From contig NZ_AP025017.1 in NCBI RefSeq assembly GCF_019974135.1, forward strand, positions 2,790,001 to 2,854,000: a stretch of DNA of 64,000 nucleotides. Reading direction: 5' to 3'. Made by a program: the position numbers and the translations under genes. Position 1 is the stretch's first letter. Every line of letters starts with the position of its first letter. Below the pieces are notes generated by a model, which saw only the letters and a list, made by a program, of their open reading frames with translations, made no database searches and was not told the DNA's origin. Shown piece by piece: positions 28,400-38,310 of the stretch. Source of the stretch: Actinomyces capricornis. GTDB lineage: Bacteria; Actinomycetota; Actinomycetes; Actinomycetales; Actinomycetaceae.

Positions 28400-29692
28400 G
28401 TGGAGACATCCACCCGCGCACAGCAGGGCCGCGCTCGCCCGGAGGAGGGGCGTGCGCCCGGTCTGGTCCCGGTCCTCCTGGGCGGGGACATCGGCGTGTA
28501 CGCCCTGGCCCGCTGCTTCCACGAGGCCTACCGCGTGCGCCCGGTGTGCATCGCCCCGCACCCCACCGAGGTCCTCACCCGCTCCAGCATCGTGCGCACC
28601 GTGGCCCTGGGGGAGCGCAGCGAGCCCCAGGACTATGTGGCGGCCGCCCTGGAGGAGGCCAGGCGCACCCCCGGGGCCCGCCGCATCCTCATGGCCAACA
28701 CCGACTGGCACATCCGCCTCATCAACGACCACCGCGATGCCCTGGAGGAGCATTTCGCCCTCCCGGTGCCCGGCCCCCGGGCCACCGCCGCGGTCTGCGA
28801 CAAGGCCGTCTTCGCCGACCTGTGCCACCGGCTGGGCGTCCACACCCCTGAGACCGTGATCCAGGACTTCGCCGCCGCCCAGGACCCCGACTGGCGGCCC
28901 GCCGAGGTGGACCACCTGGGCTATCCGCTCATCGCCAAGCCCGCCTCCTCCGCCCAGTACAACGACCTGCGCATGCCGGGCAAGAAGAAGGTCTTCGTCC
29001 TGCAGGACCCCGCCGAGGCCTCGGCCCTGTGGGAGCAGCTGCGCCAGGCTGGCTTCCGGGGCCGGTTCCTGGCCCAGGAGCTCATCGAGGGCGATGACAC
29101 CGCCATGCGCTCCCTGACCCTCTACCTCGACTCGCGGGGCCGCGCCGCCCTGACCGGCTCGGCCCGCGTGCTCCTGGAGGACCACGCCCCCACCATGCTG
29201 GGCAACCCGGTGGCCATGATCACCGAGCCCTTCGCCGAGCTCATGGAGCCGGCCATCCGCCTCCTGACCCACCTGGGCTACACCGGCTTCGCCAACTGCG
29301 ACATCAAGGTCGACCCGCGCACCGGGCGGGCCCTGTTCCTGGAGATCAACCCCCGCATCGGCCGGAACTGCTACTACATGGCCGCAGCCGGGCGCAACCC
29401 GATCATCCCGGCGGTGCGCGACCTGGTCCTGGGCCGTGAGCCGGCCCCGGAGAGCCTGGAGGAGGAGGTCCTCTACAGCCTCGTGCCCCACCGGCTGCTG
29501 CGCCGCTACCTCCTCGACCCGGCCCTGAGCCGGCGGGTCGGCGAGCTCATCGGTCAGGGCCGCACCGCCAACCCCCTGCGCTACCGCCAGGACCGCTCGC
29601 CGCGGCGCGCCCTGGTGGTGGCCGCGCAGGAGCTCAACCAGTACCGCAAGTTCGCCCGCTACTACCCCCGCCCCACCGACTCCTCCTTCTGA
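28400..29692 (+). CDS. ATP-grasp carboxylate-amine ligase, cassette A
   Basis: A 430-residue ATP-grasp enzyme, a family that activates a carboxylate as acyl phosphate and ligates it to an amine. The N-terminal domain begins LVPVLLGGDIGVYALARCFH. The central ATP-binding part includes PLIAKPASSAQYND and FLAQELIEGDDTAMRS. The metal-binding end is CDIKVDPRTGRALFLEINPRIGRN. The C-terminus ends in an ELNQYRKFARYY motif shared with cassette B. GTG 28400 is preceded by AGGAGG (28389-28394). It resembles AslFm-type ligases that attach a D-amino acid to a peptidoglycan side chain. With the FemABX gene 52 bp downstream I infer a role in cross-bridge synthesis; the substrate is unknown. Confidence 0.85.
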   Translation: METSTRAQQGRARPEEGRAPGLVPVLLGGDIGVYALARCFHEAYRVRPVCIAPHPTEVLTRSSIVRTVALGERSEPQDYVAAALEEARRTPGARRILMANTDWHIRLINDHRDALEEHFALPVPGPRATAAVCDKAVFADLCHRLGVHTPETVIQDFAAAQDPDWRPAEVDHLGYPLIAKPASSAQYNDLRMPGKKKVFVLQDPAEASALWEQLRQAGFRGRFLAQELIEGDDTAMRSLTLYLDSRGRAALTGSARVLLEDHAPTMLGNPVAMITEPFAELMEPAIRLLTHLGYTGFANCDIKVDPRTGRALFLEINPRIGRNCYYMAAAGRNPIIPAVRDLVLGREPAPESLEEEVLYSLVPHRLLRRYLLDPALSRRVGELIGQGRTANPLRYRQDRSPRRALVVAAQELNQYRKFARYYPRPTDSSF

Positions 29693-29744
29693 TCCTTCCG
29701 ACCGCCGACACCACCCACTGATGACCAGCGACGAGAGGCCCACC

Positions 29745-30869
29745 ATGACCAGTACCCGACCCCCCGGCAGCGAGCGCGCGCGCATACGCGAGGTGGACTG
29801 GGAGACCTTCCGAGCCATCGCCGCCCGCGCCCATGCCAGCCTGCCGATCGAGCAGACCTCGGTGTGGGACTCCTTCGACATCACCGCCCAGGGCCGCGAG
29901 CCCTGGGGCAGAGTGGTCTACCGCGACCGCCAGGGTCGTGATCGGGCGCTGGTGTCCCTGGCGCGCATGAGTGTGCGGGGCTTTCCCTACCTGTGGGCCC
30001 GCCACGGCCCGGTGTGGCTGGGGGCCGAGCCCACCGCAGGTGAGGAGCAGGAGCTGCGCGAGCTGCTGACCCGCGGGGTGCGGCGGCGCGACCCGCGGGT
30101 GGTCTTCCTGCGCCTGCACGCCGCCACGCCGGGGCCGGACTGCCACGAGTTGCTCCAGACGATGACCTACGACCGCACCGTCATCATCGATCTCAACCAT
30201 GACGATGACGAGGCCCTCCTGGCCTCCTTCAAATCCCGTGGCCGGCGCGATGTGCGCAAGGCGCTGCGCAACGAGGAGTTGAGCTTCCACGACGAGACCC
30301 TCCAGGCCGAGGACGTCTTCGGCGAGCTCTACGAGATCCTCACCGAGACCGGTGAGCGCGACGGCTTCAGGGCCGCGCCCGAGAGGACCTACCGCACCAT
30401 GCTGCGCGCCCTGGGCCCCAGGCACGCCCGTCTCTTCGTGGCGCGGCGCCGCGGCGAGGAGGCGCTGGCCTGGTCCCTGGTGACGGTCTACGGCGAGCAG
30501 GCCGTGCGCTACTACGCCGGCTCCTCGGCGCAGGGACGCCGGATGCGGGCCACCGACGCCCTGCTGTACCAGGAGGCCTGCCGGCTGCGCGCCGAGGGCG
30601 TGCGCCACTACGACCTCATGGGCGTGGACTCCAAGCGCGTCCCCGAACTGGCCGGGGTCCGGGAGTTCAAGAGCAAGTTCGCGCCCCAGGGGCCGGTCGA
30701 TGTCCCCGGGGCCTGGGATGTGCCCGTGCGCCCCCTGCTCTACACCGGTCTGGTCAAGGCCATGGGCCTCAAATGGGGCCTCAAGCGGGGACTGGGGGCC
30801 CAGGCGGACAGGATCACCGGCAAGGGCGAGTCCGCCGAGGACAAGGGCGGTGAGAGGATCTCGGCGTGA
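29745..30869 (+). CDS. FemABX-family aminoacyltransferase, cassette A
   Basis: A 374-residue protein of the Fem family, which transfers amino acids from aminoacyl-tRNA to the peptidoglycan precursor side chain. It shows the twin GNAT-like layout. TYDRTVIIDL and SRGRRDVRKALRN (about residues 136-172) mark the first part. RLFVARRRGEEALAWSLVTVYGEQAVRYYAGSS and the end motif HYDLMGVDSKRVPELAGVREFKSKF mark the second. ATG 29745 has GAGAGG 6 nt upstream; the ATG 24 bp earlier lacks a site. A long paralogue lies at 39579-40733. The transferred amino acid cannot be read from the sequence. Confidence 0.85.
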   Translation: MTSTRPPGSERARIREVDWETFRAIAARAHASLPIEQTSVWDSFDITAQGREPWGRVVYRDRQGRDRALVSLARMSVRGFPYLWARHGPVWLGAEPTAGEEQELRELLTRGVRRRDPRVVFLRLHAATPGPDCHELLQTMTYDRTVIIDLNHDDDEALLASFKSRGRRDVRKALRNEELSFHDETLQAEDVFGELYEILTETGERDGFRAAPERTYRTMLRALGPRHARLFVARRRGEEALAWSLVTVYGEQAVRYYAGSSAQGRRMRATDALLYQEACRLRAEGVRHYDLMGVDSKRVPELAGVREFKSKFAPQGPVDVPGAWDVPVRPLLYTGLVKAMGLKWGLKRGLGAQADRITGKGESAEDKGGERISA

Positions 30870-30881
30870 GGCCCCCGGGTC

Positions 30882-32663
30882 TCAGGATGATGAGGGCCCG
30901 GGGCGGGCGATGAGGCTGGCCCCGGGCCCCAGCTCCTCAGGACCCAGGAGCCCCGGCTCCCAGGACAGCAGCGGCTGGAGGCCGCCGGGCAGGGCGCGCG
31001 GGGAGCCGGAGAGGTTGACGGCCACCACGAGGTCCTCGTAGGCCACGGTGATGAGCCCCTCGGCCTCCTCGACCCGGGGCCAGGCCCGGCGCTGGGACCA
31101 CTCCAGGCGGCGGCGCAGGGCGATGAGGCGGCGGTACCACTCCAGCAGGCGCGCATGCTCCGGCCGGGCGGGCTCCTGCCAGTCCAGGCGGGAGGCCTCC
31201 ACCGTCGCCGGATCCTGAGGGTCGGGGATCTGCTCGGCCCGCCACCCGAAGTCCGCGAACTCCTGGATGCGCCCGGCGCTGACCGCCTCGGCCAGGGCCG
31301 GGTCGTCGTGGTCGGTGAAGAACTGGAAGGGGGTGCGCGTCCCCCACTCCTCGCCCATGAAGATCATGGGGGTGTAGGGGCTGAGCAGCACCAGGGCCGC
31401 CTGCGCCGCCAGCACGGCGTCGTCCAGGCCCTGGGAGGGGCGGTCGCCCGCCGCCCGGTTGCCCACCTGGTCGTGATTGGAGGCGAAGACGACGAAGCGT
31501 CGTGGGTCGGTCCCCTCGGGCACCGGCGCCCCCCAGGACCGCTCCCGGAAGCTCGACCAGCCGCCGTCGTGCAGGAAGGCCCGGCGGTAGGCCTTGAGCC
31601 AGGCGCCGGGCTCGGCGAAGTCGGCGTAGTAGCCCTGCGACTCCCCGGTCAGGCGCGCATGCAGGGCGTGGTGGACGTCGTCGGCCCACTGGGCGCTCAT
31701 GCCCAGGGCCGGCACGCTGGTGGTCGAGCGCGTCGCGGTGGGGGAGATGACGGCGACGTCGTTGAGGTCGGACTCGGCCACCAGGCCCAGTGGCCGCCCG
31801 AGCCTCTCGGAGAGCTCGGCCACCGCGTCGGAGAGCTCGGCGAGCACGTGGCGCTCGGAGTCGTCGATGATGGCGTGGATGGCGTCCAGGCGCAGGGCGT
31901 CGAGGTGGAAGTCCTTCAGCCAGCGCAGGGCGGCATCGATGACATAGGCCCGCACCTGGGTCGAGCCCGCCTGGTCGAAGTTGACCGCCTCGCCCCAGGG
32001 CGTGTGGTGAGCTCCGGTGAAGTAGGGGCCGAAGACGCTGAGGTAGTTGCCCGAGGGCCCCAGGTGGTTGTAGACCACGTCGAGGCACACCCCGATCCCG
32101 GCCCGGTGGGCGGCGTTGACGAAGGCCGCCAGGGCCCGCGGCCCGCCGTAGCCCTCGTGCACCGCCCACAGGCTCACCCCGTCATAGCCCCAGCCGGCCC
32201 GGCCGGGGAAGGGCGCCAGCGGCATAAGCTCGATCATGTCCACCCCCAGGGCCGCCAGGTGGTCCAGATGCTCGGCGGCGGCCTCCAGCGTGCCGGCGGG
32301 GGTGAAGGTGCCCACGTGCAACTCGTAGAAGACGCTGCCCAGCGCCTCGCGCCCCGGCCAGGCGGCGTCGCTCCACAGCGTCTCATCCCAGGCGGCGGTA
32401 TCCACCCGGCGCGAGGGGCCGTGCACGCCGTGGGGCTGGCTCGCACTGCGCGGATCGGGGCGGTCGGGGGAGCCGTCCACCCGGAAGGCGTAGTCGACGC
32501 CGTCGCCGACCTCCACCGGGGAGGACCACCAGCCGCCCTCGCCCCGCTCCATGGCCACCAGCTCACCGGTGGCCGGCAGGTGCAGCTCGACCCGTGAGGC
32601 CGTGGGCGCCCACACCGGTACGCGGGGGCCCGGGGCGGGTGCCGGGGAGAGGCGGGCGCTCAT
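30882..32663 (-). CDS. treZ: Malto-oligosyltrehalose trehalohydrolase
   Basis: A 593-residue GH13 enzyme that releases trehalose from maltooligosyl-trehalose, the last step of the TreXYZ pathway. It has an N-terminal CBM48-like beta domain (VPVWAPTASRVELHL, about residues 15-29) and a GH13 barrel with DVVYNHLGPSGNY, the nucleophile region LDALRLDAIHAI, the acid/base region GLVAESDLND and FASNHDQVGN. The ATG overlaps the treY stop by 4 bp (ATGA). It converges on the FemABX gene of cassette A with 12 bp between, so the cassette and the sugar operon are transcribed towards each other. Confidence 0.95.
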   Translation of the reverse strand: MSARLSPAPAPGPRVPVWAPTASRVELHLPATGELVAMERGEGGWWSSPVEVGDGVDYAFRVDGSPDRPDPRSASQPHGVHGPSRRVDTAAWDETLWSDAAWPGREALGSVFYELHVGTFTPAGTLEAAAEHLDHLAALGVDMIELMPLAPFPGRAGWGYDGVSLWAVHEGYGGPRALAAFVNAAHRAGIGVCLDVVYNHLGPSGNYLSVFGPYFTGAHHTPWGEAVNFDQAGSTQVRAYVIDAALRWLKDFHLDALRLDAIHAIIDDSERHVLAELSDAVAELSERLGRPLGLVAESDLNDVAVISPTATRSTTSVPALGMSAQWADDVHHALHARLTGESQGYYADFAEPGAWLKAYRRAFLHDGGWSSFRERSWGAPVPEGTDPRRFVVFASNHDQVGNRAAGDRPSQGLDDAVLAAQAALVLLSPYTPMIFMGEEWGTRTPFQFFTDHDDPALAEAVSAGRIQEFADFGWRAEQIPDPQDPATVEASRLDWQEPARPEHARLLEWYRRLIALRRRLEWSQRRAWPRVEEAEGLITVAYEDLVVAVNLSGSPRALPGGLQPLLSWEPGLLGPEELGPGASLIARPGPSSS

Positions 32664-35338
32664 GATCGGCCTCCAGCCGCATCCGCGTCCTGCCCGGCCG
32701 TGCGCTGCGCTGCGGGGGCGCCGGGGTCCTCGTACTGGTCGATGCGGGCCAGCACGGCCACCGGCTCATCGCCGATGACCTCGGACAGCTGCTGGGATCC
32801 GCCCTGGCAGCAGGCGCCGGAGAGCACGTCCTGCCAGGCGCCCTCGGGCAGGACGACGGTCTCCTGGCGCCATCCGCCCAACTGCTCCAGGCGCCGGTGC
32901 AGGCGCCTGGCGATGACCACGACATCGGGCTGCCCGTCGAGCAGGCGGGCGTAGGCGAAGGCCAGGGAGGTGGTCACCGGGATGGCCCGGTAGCCCGAGC
33001 GCGGCCCGACGAAGGTGTCGGGGCGGGCGGCCCGCAGGCGCGCCAGGCGCGAGACGAGGAAGAGCTTGTCCTCATCCAGGCTCCGGGGGCTCTGCCCGGC
33101 GTCGAGCCGCTCCAGCGTGGGGACGAGGCCAGAGGCTCCGGTGTAGTCCACCGGGCGGCGGTTATCGGGGTCCACCAGGGAGGTGCGGGTGGTCTCACTG
33201 CCCTGGTAGACATCGGCCACCCCCAGCCAGGTCAGTCCCACCGCCTTGCTGGCCAGGATGGTCGAGCGCACCGCGCGGGCGGTCAGTGCCGCGAAGGCCC
33301 CCATCTCCCGGGCCACATCCTCATCGGTGAGCAGGTGGGCGGCGTAGTCGGTCAGGGCCCTCTCCCTGGCCTCATCCGGGGCGGTCCAGCTCGTCCAGGT
33401 CTTCTGCTCGCGCGAGGCCTTGATGAGGTAGGCGCTCAGGCGCTCGACATCCATGGGGTCAGCGGAGTCCGGTGCCCAGGTGCCCCACAGGGTCTGCCAC
33501 AGCAGGTTCTCGCTGCGCCCATCCAGGTCCACCGGGCGGGCCTGGGCCGTGGCGGCGCGCAGGCGGTGGACCAGGTCCACCCACTCCTGGGAGTAGGAGG
33601 CCAGCACATCCAGGCGGGCCCGCACATCCTCCCCGCGCTTGGTGTCATGCGTGGTGGAGGCCACCATGGTGCTGGGCCAGACCTCCTGGGTGCGGCTGGC
33701 CCAGGCATGGGCCTCATCCGCGCTCATGTCGAAGCCCGCCGGGTTCCCCCCGACCTCGGTGAGGCTGGTCAGGTGGGTCCAGCGGTAGAAGGCGGTGTCC
33801 TCCACGCCCTTGGCCGTCACCGCCCCGCACACCTGCTGGAAGCGGATGACCGCCTCGGCGCGCTCGGGGGAGTCGGACAGGCCCTCGGAGCCCACGGGCT
33901 CGCCCAGCAGGATGGCCACCACCAGGTCCAGGGTCTGGCCCTGGTCGGCCTCCAGGCGGGCGCGGGCCCGCTCGGCGTCGTTGTGCAGGATCGCGGCCGT
34001 CTCGGGGCTCGGTGCCGTCCCGGGCACCACGTAGGCGCGGTACTGGTCGGCGGCCACCAGCAGCTCGATGACGCAGTCGCGCAGGTCGCGGAAGGTGTGG
34101 TCGCGCAACCGCACGTCCTGTGAGGTCAGGGAGGACAGGATGCGGGCCAGGCGGTCGACCTCGGAGGCCAGGGAGCCGGTGATGATCTCGCGCTTGGCGC
34201 TCTCCACCACATGCTCGTAGGAGGTCGGCGCCTCACCGGTGAGCTCCTGCATGAGGGCGCCCAGGTGCCCGGCGCCCGAGCCGTCGACCTGGAGCTGGTC
34301 GATGCGCCAGGCGGCGTCATAGCCTGTGGTTCCCGCCACATTCCAGGCGGGGGGCAGGGACTCGGCGGGCGCCAGGATCTTCTCCGCGGCGATCCACGCG
34401 CCCCCGGTGGCCGTGAAGAGCTGGTCGAGGTAGCCGCCGGGATCGGCCAGGCCATCGGGGTGGTCCACCCGCAGGGCGTCGATGACCCCCTGGTCCATGA
34501 GCTCCAGGAGCAGGGCGTGGGAGCCGGCGAAGACCTCCGGGTCCTCCACCCGGATGGCCGCCAGGGTGCCGACGTCGAAGAAGCGGCGGTAGTTGATCTC
34601 CTCGTCGCCCACCTTCCAGTAGGCCAGGCGGTAGTGCTGGCGCTGGACCAGCACGTGCATGGGCAGCTGCTCGGTGCCCTCGGCCACCGGGAAGGCCTGG
34701 TCGTAGTAGCGCAGCACCCACTGCTCGCCCTCCTCCTCCTGGCCCGGGACCACCGTCTGCTCCAGGACCAGCTCCTCATCGGCCAGGACCTGGCCGATGC
34801 GCGCCCCCAGCACCGGCATGAGGATGGGCTCATCGACCGAGACGTCGAACCAGGCGGCGAAGGGCGACTGGGCGCCCTCGCGCAGCACCGACCACAGGGG
34901 CAGGTTGTGCCAGGCGGGGGTGGGCACCGCCATATGGTTGGGGACGATATCCACCACCACGCCCATGCCCGCCTCGTGGGCGCTGCGGGCCAGCGCCTCC
35001 AGGCCCCGGCGCCCGCCCATGACCTCGCTGATGCGCCGGTGGTCCACGACGTCGTAGCCGTGGGTCGAGCCCGGCGCGGCGGTCAGGACGGGGGAGAGGT
35101 ACAGGTCCGTGACCCCCAGGGCGGACAGGTAGGGGATGAGCGCCTGGGCGTCGGCGAAGGTCATCTGCTCGCCCAGCTGGAGGCGGTAGGTGGTCACCGG
35201 GGTGCGGCGCCCCTCCTGGGGCACGTGCCCCGACCAGGGCGCGTAGCCGGCGGCCTGCCCGCCGGGGCTCACCCCGGCACCGGTCTCGGCGGTCTCACGC
35301 CCCGGGGCCGCGGTCTGCGCGTGCTTCGTGTTGTCCAT
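32660..35338 (-). CDS. treY: Malto-oligosyltrehalose synthase
   Basis: An 892-residue GH13 enzyme converting the reducing end of a maltooligosaccharide to a trehalose linkage. Characteristic segments are TTYRLQLGEQMTFADAQALIPYL (about 49-71), GMGVVVDIVPNHM, the catalytic ALRVDHPDGLADPGGYL and, near the C-terminus, LGVADVYQGSETTRTSLVDPDNRRPVDY. A 45-residue low-complexity N-terminus precedes the domain. The start ATG has GGAG upstream on the minus strand. It lies between glgX (60 bp upstream) and treZ (4-bp overlap), forming one operon from glycogen to trehalose. Confidence 0.95.
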   Translation of the reverse strand: MDNTKHAQTAAPGRETAETGAGVSPGGQAAGYAPWSGHVPQEGRRTPVTTYRLQLGEQMTFADAQALIPYLSALGVTDLYLSPVLTAAPGSTHGYDVVDHRRISEVMGGRRGLEALARSAHEAGMGVVVDIVPNHMAVPTPAWHNLPLWSVLREGAQSPFAAWFDVSVDEPILMPVLGARIGQVLADEELVLEQTVVPGQEEEGEQWVLRYYDQAFPVAEGTEQLPMHVLVQRQHYRLAYWKVGDEEINYRRFFDVGTLAAIRVEDPEVFAGSHALLLELMDQGVIDALRVDHPDGLADPGGYLDQLFTATGGAWIAAEKILAPAESLPPAWNVAGTTGYDAAWRIDQLQVDGSGAGHLGALMQELTGEAPTSYEHVVESAKREIITGSLASEVDRLARILSSLTSQDVRLRDHTFRDLRDCVIELLVAADQYRAYVVPGTAPSPETAAILHNDAERARARLEADQGQTLDLVVAILLGEPVGSEGLSDSPERAEAVIRFQQVCGAVTAKGVEDTAFYRWTHLTSLTEVGGNPAGFDMSADEAHAWASRTQEVWPSTMVASTTHDTKRGEDVRARLDVLASYSQEWVDLVHRLRAATAQARPVDLDGRSENLLWQTLWGTWAPDSADPMDVERLSAYLIKASREQKTWTSWTAPDEARERALTDYAAHLLTDEDVAREMGAFAALTARAVRSTILASKAVGLTWLGVADVYQGSETTRTSLVDPDNRRPVDYTGASGLVPTLERLDAGQSPRSLDEDKLFLVSRLARLRAARPDTFVGPRSGYRAIPVTTSLAFAYARLLDGQPDVVVIARRLHRRLEQLGGWRQETVVLPEGAWQDVLSGACCQGGSQQLSEVIGDEPVAVLARIDQYEDPGAPAAQRTAGQDADAAGGRS

Positions 35339-35398
35339 GTCCAGCTCCGTCGGTCTCGGCTCGGTCGGGTCGGTGGGTGGTGGCGCAGTGCCCGGCGC

Positions 35399-37618
35399 TC
35401 AGGCGCCCGCGCCCCGAGGGGCCACCGGCACGGGGCTCGTGCCCGTCTGCGCCGGGCCGGCGGGCACCTGCTCCGGGACTCTCGATTCCGGGGCGCTGAT
35501 GAGGAAGAGCATCGAGCGGGCCTCGACCGTGACGCTCTCCCCGGCCCCGAGCAGCGGGTCGGAGTCGCCGTCGACCTCGGGGGCGGTATCCAGGGCGACC
35601 TCCCAGGCGGGGGAGTAGCCCCGGGTGGGCAGGGTGAACTCGATGTCCTCCGCGGAGGCGTTGATGAGCACCAGGAAGGAGCTGTCCACGATGCGCTGGC
35701 CGCGCGCGTCGGGCTCGGCGATGGCCTCGCCGTTGAGGAAGACCATCATGGAGCGGGCGTACCAGGTGCCCCAGTCCTGCTCGGTCATGGACTGGCCCGA
35801 GGGGGTGAGCCATTCGATCTCCCCCAGCTCGCTCTCGCCCCCGTGCCCGGCATCGCCGGAGAAGAAGCGGCGACGGCGCAGCACCGGGTGGTCCCGGCGC
35901 ATCCATACCATGGTGCGGGTGAAGTCCAGCAGCTCCTGCTGCTGCTCGTTGAGGTCCCAGTGCACCCAGGACAGCTCGTTGTCCTGGCAGTAGACGTTGT
36001 TGTTGCCCTCCTGGGTGCGGCCCATCTCATCGCCGTGGCAGAGCATGGGCACGCCCTGGCTGAACAGGATGGTGGCCAGGAAGTTGCGGATCTGGCGCGC
36101 GCGCAGAGTGGTGACGGCCGGGTCGTCCGTGGGGCCCTCCACCCCGCAGTTCCAGGAGCGGTTGTTGGAGTCGCCGTCGGCCCCGCCCTCCTTGTTGGCT
36201 TCATTGTGCTTGGTGTTGTAGGACACCAGGTCCCGCATGGTGAAGCCGTCATGGGCGGTGACGAAGTTGACCGAGGCCACCGGGGTGCGCCCCGAGTGCT
36301 GGTAGAGGTCGGAGGAGCCGGTGATCCGGGAGGCGAACTCGCCCAGGGTCGAGGGCTCCCCGCGCCAGAAGTCGCGCACGGTGTCTCGGTACTTGCCGTT
36401 CCACTCGCTCCACAGCGCCGGGAAGCCGCCCACGTTGTAGCCGCCATCGCCCACGTCCCAGGGCTCGGCGATGAGCTTGACCTGGGAGAGCACCGGATCC
36501 TGGTGGATGATGTCGAAGAAGGCGCTGAGCTTGTCCACCTCATGGAACTGGCGGGCCAGGGTGGAGGCCAGGTCGAAGCGGAAGCCGTCCACATGCATCT
36601 CGGTGACCCAGTAGCGCAGGGAGTCCATGATCATCTGCAGCACGGCCGGGGAGCGCATGAGCAGGGAGTTGCCGGTGCCGGTGGTGTCGAAGTAGTGGGC
36701 CTGGTCGCCGTCGACCAGCCGGTAGTAGGAGGCGTTGTCGATGCCCCGGAAGGACAGGGTGGGTCCCATATGGTTGCCCTCGGCGGTGTGGTTGTAGACC
36801 ACGTCCAGGATGACCTCGATGCCGGCCTCGTGGAGGGTCTTGACCATCGACTTGAACTCCTGGACCTGCTGGCCGTCGGTGCCGTGGGCCGCGTAGGCGT
36901 TGTGCGGGGCGAAGAACCCGATGGTGTTGTAGCCCCAGTAGTTCGACAGCCCCTTCTCCTGGAGGTGGGAGTCGTTGACGAACTGGTGGACGGGCATGAG
37001 CTCGATGGCGGTGATGCCCAGGGTCTTGAGGTGCTCGATGACCGCGGGCTGGGCCAGGCCCGCATAGGTCCCGCGCAGCTGCTCGGGAACCTTGGGGTGG
37101 AGCCGGGTCAGGCCCTTGACGTGGGCCTCGTAGATGATCGTCTCGTGGTACTCGTAGCCCGGCGGACGGTCATGCCCCCAGTCGAAGAAGGGGTTGATGA
37201 CCACCGAGCGCATCGTGTGCCCCGCGGAGTCCTCCTCGTTGCGCTCCTGGGGGCTGAGGAACTGGTAGGAGTACAGGCTCTGGGAGGGCACGACCTCTCC
37301 CGACATCGCCTTGGCGTAGGGGTCCAGGAGCAGCTTGGAGGGGTCGCAGCGGTGCCCGCTGGCCGGGTCGTAGGGGCCGTGGACCCGGTAGCCGTACTTC
37401 TGCCCCGGCGCGATCCCGGGCAGGTAGGTGTGCCAGACATCGCCGTCGACCTCGGTCAGCGGGATGCGGTGCTCGGCGCCCTGGTCGTCGAAGAGGCACA
37501 GCTCCACTCCGGTGGCCGCGGCGGAGAACAGGGAGAAGTTGGTGCCCGCCCCGTCGTAGGTCGCGCCCAAGGGGTAGGGCTGGCCCGGCCAGATCTGTGG
37601 AGTCTGAAGTGTTGCCAT
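35399..37618 (-). CDS. glgX: Glycogen debranching enzyme (GlgX/TreX type)
   Basis: A 739-residue GH13 isoamylase-type enzyme that hydrolyses alpha-1,6 branches, delivering linear maltodextrins to TreY. The N-terminal CBM48 domain reads PYPLGATYDGAGTNFSLFS (about 14-32). The barrel contains ILDVVYNHTAEGNHMGP, the nucleophile region VDGFRFDLAS, acid/base region VKLIAEPWD and FVTAHDGFTMRD. ATG 37618 starts the usual MATLQTPQIWPGQPYPLG sequence; the frame remains open 5' through a tRNA region and that part is not coding. It is the first gene of glgX-treY-treZ, and the tRNA pair diverges from it. Confidence 0.95.
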   Translation of the reverse strand: MATLQTPQIWPGQPYPLGATYDGAGTNFSLFSAAATGVELCLFDDQGAEHRIPLTEVDGDVWHTYLPGIAPGQKYGYRVHGPYDPASGHRCDPSKLLLDPYAKAMSGEVVPSQSLYSYQFLSPQERNEEDSAGHTMRSVVINPFFDWGHDRPPGYEYHETIIYEAHVKGLTRLHPKVPEQLRGTYAGLAQPAVIEHLKTLGITAIELMPVHQFVNDSHLQEKGLSNYWGYNTIGFFAPHNAYAAHGTDGQQVQEFKSMVKTLHEAGIEVILDVVYNHTAEGNHMGPTLSFRGIDNASYYRLVDGDQAHYFDTTGTGNSLLMRSPAVLQMIMDSLRYWVTEMHVDGFRFDLASTLARQFHEVDKLSAFFDIIHQDPVLSQVKLIAEPWDVGDGGYNVGGFPALWSEWNGKYRDTVRDFWRGEPSTLGEFASRITGSSDLYQHSGRTPVASVNFVTAHDGFTMRDLVSYNTKHNEANKEGGADGDSNNRSWNCGVEGPTDDPAVTTLRARQIRNFLATILFSQGVPMLCHGDEMGRTQEGNNNVYCQDNELSWVHWDLNEQQQELLDFTRTMVWMRRDHPVLRRRRFFSGDAGHGGESELGEIEWLTPSGQSMTEQDWGTWYARSMMVFLNGEAIAEPDARGQRIVDSSFLVLINASAEDIEFTLPTRGYSPAWEVALDTAPEVDGDSDPLLGAGESVTVEARSMLFLISAPESRVPEQVPAGPAQTGTSPVPVAPRGAGA

Positions 37619-37796
37619 GGCACAACCTTGCCACGTCCGGGCTGTTGGAGCAGTGCAGTGGGTGGGCGCTGAGGCGCGCAATCTGTTCGCCCAGAGCCCC
37701 TCCCGGGGGCGGCGCGCAGGTGGTGGGGCCGCCGGGTGGCGCCTATCGCCGTCGACGGCAGTGACCCACGTCATGAAGGAGGTGGGGGTGTTGGCT

Positions 37797-37825
37797 TTGC
37801 CCGCGCGCCGGCCCTCTGCTAACTT
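37797..37825 (+). promoter_or_regulatory. tRNA promoter
   Basis: TTGCCC (37797-37802) and TAACTT (37820-37825) are separated by 17 bp, close to sigma-70 consensus. Transcription would start about 20 nt before tRNA-Gly. Confidence 0.6.
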
Positions 37826-37852
37826 TCTTCCCGCACCTGATGAGGGTGCCAC

Positions 37853-37925
37853 GCGGATGTGGCTCAGTTGGTAGAGCATCACCTTGCCAAGGTGAGGGTC
37901 GCGGGTTCGAGTCCCGTCATCCGCT
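37853..37925 (+). tRNA. tRNA-Gly(GCC)
   Basis: A 73-nt cloverleaf: acceptor GCGGATG pairs with CATCCGC, D-loop CTCAGTTGGTAGAG, anticodon stem CCTT/AAGG with anticodon GCC at 37886-37888, and T-arm GGTTCGAGTCC. CCA is not encoded. One base separates it from tRNA-Val. Confidence 0.97.
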
Positions 37926-37926
37926 C

Positions 37927-38001
37927 GGGCGATTGGCGCAGCGGGAGCGCGCTTCCCTGACACGGAAGAGGTCACTGGTTCGATCCCAGTATCGCCCACC
38001 A
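37927..38001 (+). tRNA. tRNA-Val(GAC)
   Basis: A 75-nt cloverleaf including an encoded CCA (37999-38001). Acceptor GGGCGAT pairs with ATCGCCC, anticodon stem CTTCC/GGAAG has anticodon GAC at 37959-37961, and the T-arm contains GGTTCGATCCC. It is co-transcribed with tRNA-Gly. Confidence 0.97.
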
Positions 38002-38036
38002 GGCCCGCACCGGCGGCGCCAGCACATGGGGATGAG

Positions 38037-38063
38037 GCCCGGGACTCGCAGTCCCGGGCTTTT
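38037..38063 (+). terminator. Rho-independent terminator after the tRNA pair
   Basis: A perfect 10-bp stem (GCCCGGGACT / AGTCCCGGGC) with a 3-nt loop is followed by TTTT. Confidence 0.9.
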
Positions 38064-38310
38064 CTGTGCCGGGTCCGTGCTGGACGTGGGCTGGGCTCTT
38101 GTGCCGTGACCGCCGAGTCTGCGGCGCTGAAGCCCTGCCGGCCTGCGGGAGGAGGAGGGCGCTGTGTCCTAGTTCCCCCTGGCGGAGGAGAGGCGGACAA
38201 CTGCTCGTGCCCTAGGGTTATGGGTAGAACGCCTGCGTCCGCGGGCAGGGCGATCGCGCGCGCCGCCGCACAACGGCGCCGCAGACCGGCAGGATGGAGA
38301 ACAGACAGGA

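Noticed and set aside
37853..38001. tRNA-Gly next to the cassette B FemABX gene as evidence for glycine transfer.
   Set aside because: The tRNA pair has its own promoter and terminator and looks like a housekeeping locus. Proximity does not define the donor.
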